This document shows, one piece after another, positions 61,442 to 64,000 of a DNA stretch of 64,000 nt. Both the position numbers and the translations under genes were made by a program. Source of the DNA: CAYYNP01 sp964472545 (GTDB lineage: Bacteria; Planctomycetota; Planctomycetia; Pirellulales; Thermoguttaceae); NCBI GenBank assembly GCA_964472545.1, contig CAYYNP010000015.1:1-64000 (forward strand), read 5' to 3'. The notes under the pieces are model-generated. The model ran no database searches, was not told the origin of the DNA, and saw only the letters and a list, made by a program, of their open reading frames with translations. Numbering within the stretch: position 1 is the stretch's first letter; each line of letters begins with the position of its first letter.

Positions 61442-62092
61442 CTACGAAGACCAGCCCTGCACGCCAACCAACGGCACGAAGCGGCACGCCGAAAGGGGCC
61501 GGCTTTCGGGTCGGCCGTGGCGCTTGCGGACGGCCTGGAGCGTTTGCACGTCGCGGCCGCCGAGTGGGGCCACCAACAGGCCGCCTTCGGCGAGTTGGTC
61601 GAACAGGGCCGGCGGACAATCGGCCGCCGCCGCGGTGACGATGACGCGATCGAACGGGGCCGCTTCCGCAAAGCCCAGCGTGCCGTCGCCGACGTGTAGC
61701 GTGACGTTCCGATAGCCCTGTTCTTCCAGCACGCGGCCGGCCCGTGCGGACAACTCGGCGTGGCGCTCGACGGAGACCACCTCGGCCGCCAACTCGGCCA
61801 AAATCGCCGTCTGGTAGCCGCTGCCGGTGCCGATCTCCAAGACCTTCTCGTCGCCGGAAAGTTGTAGTGCCTCGCTCATCAGGCCCACGATGTACGGCTG
61901 ACTGATCGTCTGGCCGCAATCGATGCTCAACGCCCGATCGGCGTACGCCTCACGCCGCGCGGCTTCCGAAACGAACCGTTCGCGAGGCACGCCGCCAATC
62001 GCCGCCAACACCCGACGATCCCGAATTCCCCGTCGCCGCAACTGCTTGCGAACCATCTCTCGGCGAGCAGATTCTGCGTCGGACATCGGCAT
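61442..62092 (-). CDS. pcm: Protein-L-isoaspartate O-methyltransferase
   Basis: A 216-residue enzyme that methylates isoaspartate in damaged proteins using S-adenosylmethionine. Diagnostic segments are GIRDRRVLAAIGGVPRERFV, IDCGQTISQPYIVGLM, and the SAM-binding VLEIGTGSGYQTAIL; DRVIVTAAAADCPPALFDQL completes the fold. The ATG at 62092 (MPMSDAE) is near the family start; 62086 is the alternative. It lies 56 bases downstream of recJ on the same strand, so co-transcription is likely. Confidence 0.95.
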   Translation of the reverse strand: MPMSDAESARREMVRKQLRRRGIRDRRVLAAIGGVPRERFVSEAARREAYADRALSIDCGQTISQPYIVGLMSEALQLSGDEKVLEIGTGSGYQTAILAELAAEVVSVERHAELSARAGRVLEEQGYRNVTLHVGDGTLGFAEAAPFDRVIVTAAAADCPPALFDQLAEGGLLVAPLGGRDVQTLQAVRKRHGRPESRPLSACRFVPLVGVQGWSS

Positions 62093-62148
62093 GGAAAGCT
62101 GGGAGTGGCGAGTGAGCGGCCTACGATCCACCGTCTACTGCCTACTGT

Positions 62149-63894
62149 CTACCGCCCACTACTCCGCCAATCGATCAGGTGCAACTCCACGTTTCGCCGG
62201 CCGCGGAAGGTGTTGATCACCGGGCGGAAGGCGACGTCGATCGGTCCGTCCAGCGCGGCCAGTTCGTCGGCCCATTCGCCGCCGCCAAAGGCCACGGCGC
62301 GGAGGGTCACGCCGTGTTGCGAAAGCTTCAGCGCCAGGTGGTTCCCGCCGGAGCCGATCGTCCGCGGCGGTTCGGCCAACGTGGCACCGGCGGTACACAA
62401 CAGCGGCCGCGTGTTGCTGTGGCCGAAGGGCGCCATCCGCTCGATCTGCTCGACCGCTTGCAGCGTAAACGCGCTGAGCGGCGTCTCGGCGTCGATCTCC
62501 AATTCGGCCACCCGGGCTTCCTCGTCGATTTCCGTTTCGGCCACCTCGCAAAAGGCGGCGCGGAAGGCGTCGAGCTTGTCTTCTTCGATCTTCAAGCCGG
62601 CCGCCGCGGCGTGGCCGCCGTGCGAGACCAGATACTCGCCGCAGGACGCCAAGGCCGCGTGCAGATCGAATCCCGGCACGCTTCGCGCCGAGCCGATGCC
62701 CGGCTTGATACCGAGCTTATTCCAGGAGATCAGCACGGTGGGCCGATGGTGCTTTTCCGCTACCCGCCCGGCCACGATTCCGATCACGCCCGCGTGCCAG
62801 CCGCGGTCGGCCAGTACCAGCGCCGCGTTTTCGGCCGGGTCGAAACGCTCCTTGATCTGCTTGCCGGCGGCCAGGAGCATGCTCCATTCGAGCGTCTGGC
62901 GGTTGGCGTTGAGTTGGTGGATGTATTGGGCCAGTTCGTCTGCACGTTCTTCGCGGTCCGTAGTCAGCAATTCGACGGCGAGCTGCGCCTGACCCAACCG
63001 GCCGGCGGCATTCAGGCGCGGCGCCAACGTGAAGCCGACGTCCTCGCTGGTAAGCTCCCGTTTGCTGTCGAGTTCGGTGATCTGCATCAGTCGGGCAAGC
63101 CCGAGCGTGGGCCGAGCGGCGATGCTCGCCAGCCCGTGGCGGACCAACACGCGATTCTCGTCGATCAGCGGCACCACGTCGGCCACGGTCCCCAGCGCGG
63201 CCAGCCCAACCGCCTGCAACAGAAACTCCTTCATCCGCGAACCGACCCTCTTGGTCCCGGCCGCCTGCTGGCAGATGGCCCAGGCCAGCTTCAGCGCCAC
63301 GCCGGAACCGCTCAGCCCGCCAAACGGATACCCCCCGCCGGGCAGCGCGGGATGGACAATGGCCACGGCTTGGGGCAACTCGGGGCCGAACTGGTGATGG
63401 TCGGAGATGACCATCTCCATCCCCAACTCGGCGGCCAGTTTCGCCTCGACCGCGCTGGCCACGCCGCAATCGACGGTCACGATCAGCGCGGCCCCTTGTG
63501 AGGCCAGCGTGCGGATCGCGTCGCAGTTGAGTCCATAGCCTTCGTCGACGCGGTGAGGGATGTAGTAGCCGACGTCTGCCCCGAGCAGCTTCAGGCAATG
63601 CCAAAGCACCGCGGTGCCGGTCACACCGTCGACGTCGTAGTCGCCGTAGATTACGATCCGCTTGCCGCCGGCGACCGCTCGGCCGATACACTCGGCCGCC
63701 CGGGTACAGCCGGGCAGCAGTTCGGGATCGCGGAGTTCGGAGAGTTTCGGGTCGAGAAACGACCGGGCGCGATCCGGGTCGGAGATTCCGCGGCAGGTCA
63801 TCAACTGGGCCAACACGGCGGGAATCCTGGCAGCCTGCCCCAATGCGGCAATTCGATCGGAGTCGTGCGTGTGGATGCGCCAGCGTTTGGCCAT
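62149..63894 (-). CDS. recJ: Single-stranded-DNA-specific exonuclease RecJ
   Basis: A 581-residue 5'-3' single-strand exonuclease used in mismatch repair and recombination. DHH motifs are visible: VIYGDYDVDG (motif I), LIVTVDCG (II), and VISDHHQFG (III). The C-terminal DHHA1 motif is SHGGHAAAAGLKIE, and an OB-fold region follows (TRPLLCTAGATLAEP). The start MAKRWRI at 63894 fits family length; the frame stays open into the window's right edge region. The protein is complete. Confidence 0.96.
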   Translation of the reverse strand: MAKRWRIHTHDSDRIAALGQAARIPAVLAQLMTCRGISDPDRARSFLDPKLSELRDPELLPGCTRAAECIGRAVAGGKRIVIYGDYDVDGVTGTAVLWHCLKLLGADVGYYIPHRVDEGYGLNCDAIRTLASQGAALIVTVDCGVASAVEAKLAAELGMEMVISDHHQFGPELPQAVAIVHPALPGGGYPFGGLSGSGVALKLAWAICQQAAGTKRVGSRMKEFLLQAVGLAALGTVADVVPLIDENRVLVRHGLASIAARPTLGLARLMQITELDSKRELTSEDVGFTLAPRLNAAGRLGQAQLAVELLTTDREERADELAQYIHQLNANRQTLEWSMLLAAGKQIKERFDPAENAALVLADRGWHAGVIGIVAGRVAEKHHRPTVLISWNKLGIKPGIGSARSVPGFDLHAALASCGEYLVSHGGHAAAAGLKIEEDKLDAFRAAFCEVAETEIDEEARVAELEIDAETPLSAFTLQAVEQIERMAPFGHSNTRPLLCTAGATLAEPPRTIGSGGNHLALKLSQHGVTLRAVAFGGGEWADELAALDGPIDVAFRPVINTFRGRRNVELHLIDWRSSGR

Positions 63895-64000
63895 AAGAGG
63901 TCGGGCCGGACTTCCGGACTGGCAAGTCGACCGCAAGCCACCTTGCGCACGGGCCGGCAAACCCGGCCCGAACGAGGGTGGAGTGCGCAGTGACTACTTC

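Overview
The window is a GC-rich chromosomal stretch that looks like a planctomycete, probably of the Pirellulales group. The grounds are three consecutive PEP-CTERM proteins, two formylglycine sulfatases, a proline-rich Bbp2-type porin, a CRTAC1-like FG-GAP/ASPIC-UnbV protein, several J-domain-like or low-complexity secreted proteins, and very few long operons. The lineage is inferred from gene content only. Bases 1-34 resemble an Illumina adapter, so the left edge is probably a metagenome contig end and its first bases should not be trusted.

Layout. 0.3-14 kb: a DnaJ-like membrane protein, a sulfatase, an amidohydrolase, a PEP-CTERM cluster (5.5-10.4 kb) whose last member is two secreted proteins fused in frame, an SDR pseudogene, a membrane protein with a duplicated helix, and a URO-D-family protein. 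14-26 kb: infA, an amino-acid permease with a lamin-tail-like domain inserted between membrane helices, a porin, the hemX-like/hemA pair, a DUF104 protein, a BNR-repeat enzyme, a HEAT-repeat protein and fumC. 26-44 kb: mostly exported proteins (low-complexity, SnoaL-like, lipoprotein, VIT/vWA, beta-propeller, FG-GAP), an ACT-domain protein, a GxxExxY protein, two tandem TPR membrane paralogues, uppP, a TIM-barrel epimerase-like protein and a Tat-exported Gfo/Idh/MocA oxidoreductase. 44.7-47.5 kb: a TIR-NB-ARC-TPR (STAND) gene, broken in frame at a duplicated 8-bp repeat. 47.6-52.4 kb: a second sulfatase, an SPFH protein, and a scattered cluster of three tRNAs (Cys, Arg-GCG, His) plus one aberrant tRNA-like gene around an HNH endonuclease. 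52.8-64 kb: a beta-propeller-like protein, dnaA, an acetyltransferase, a 28-residue basic peptide gene, an HDOD/degenerate-GGDEF protein, an AAA ATPase plus PIN-like nuclease pair, pcm and recJ.

Several gaps hold short palindromic repeats. At least four sequence families can be told apart by eye: GGGTGGCTGGGG-type, CTCGCTCCGCGAG-type, a GTGCCACTGCTGG-type and a GTAGGGTGCGTC-type, plus a CCGGGGGTGGAAG-type single copy. One CTCGCTCCGCGAG copy lies inside a coding sequence and encodes part of a signal peptide.

Housekeeping genes (infA, hemA, fumC, uppP, dnaA, pcm, recJ, tRNAs) are interleaved with lineage-specific exported proteins. The strongest leads are the TIR-STAND gene with its repeat-based frame break, the ATPase/PIN-like pair, the permease carrying a lamin-tail-like domain, the palindrome domesticated in a signal peptide, the atypical tRNA/HNH cluster, and the tiny basic-peptide gene at 57.04 kb. 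CRISPR arrays, rRNA genes and transposase genes were not found.
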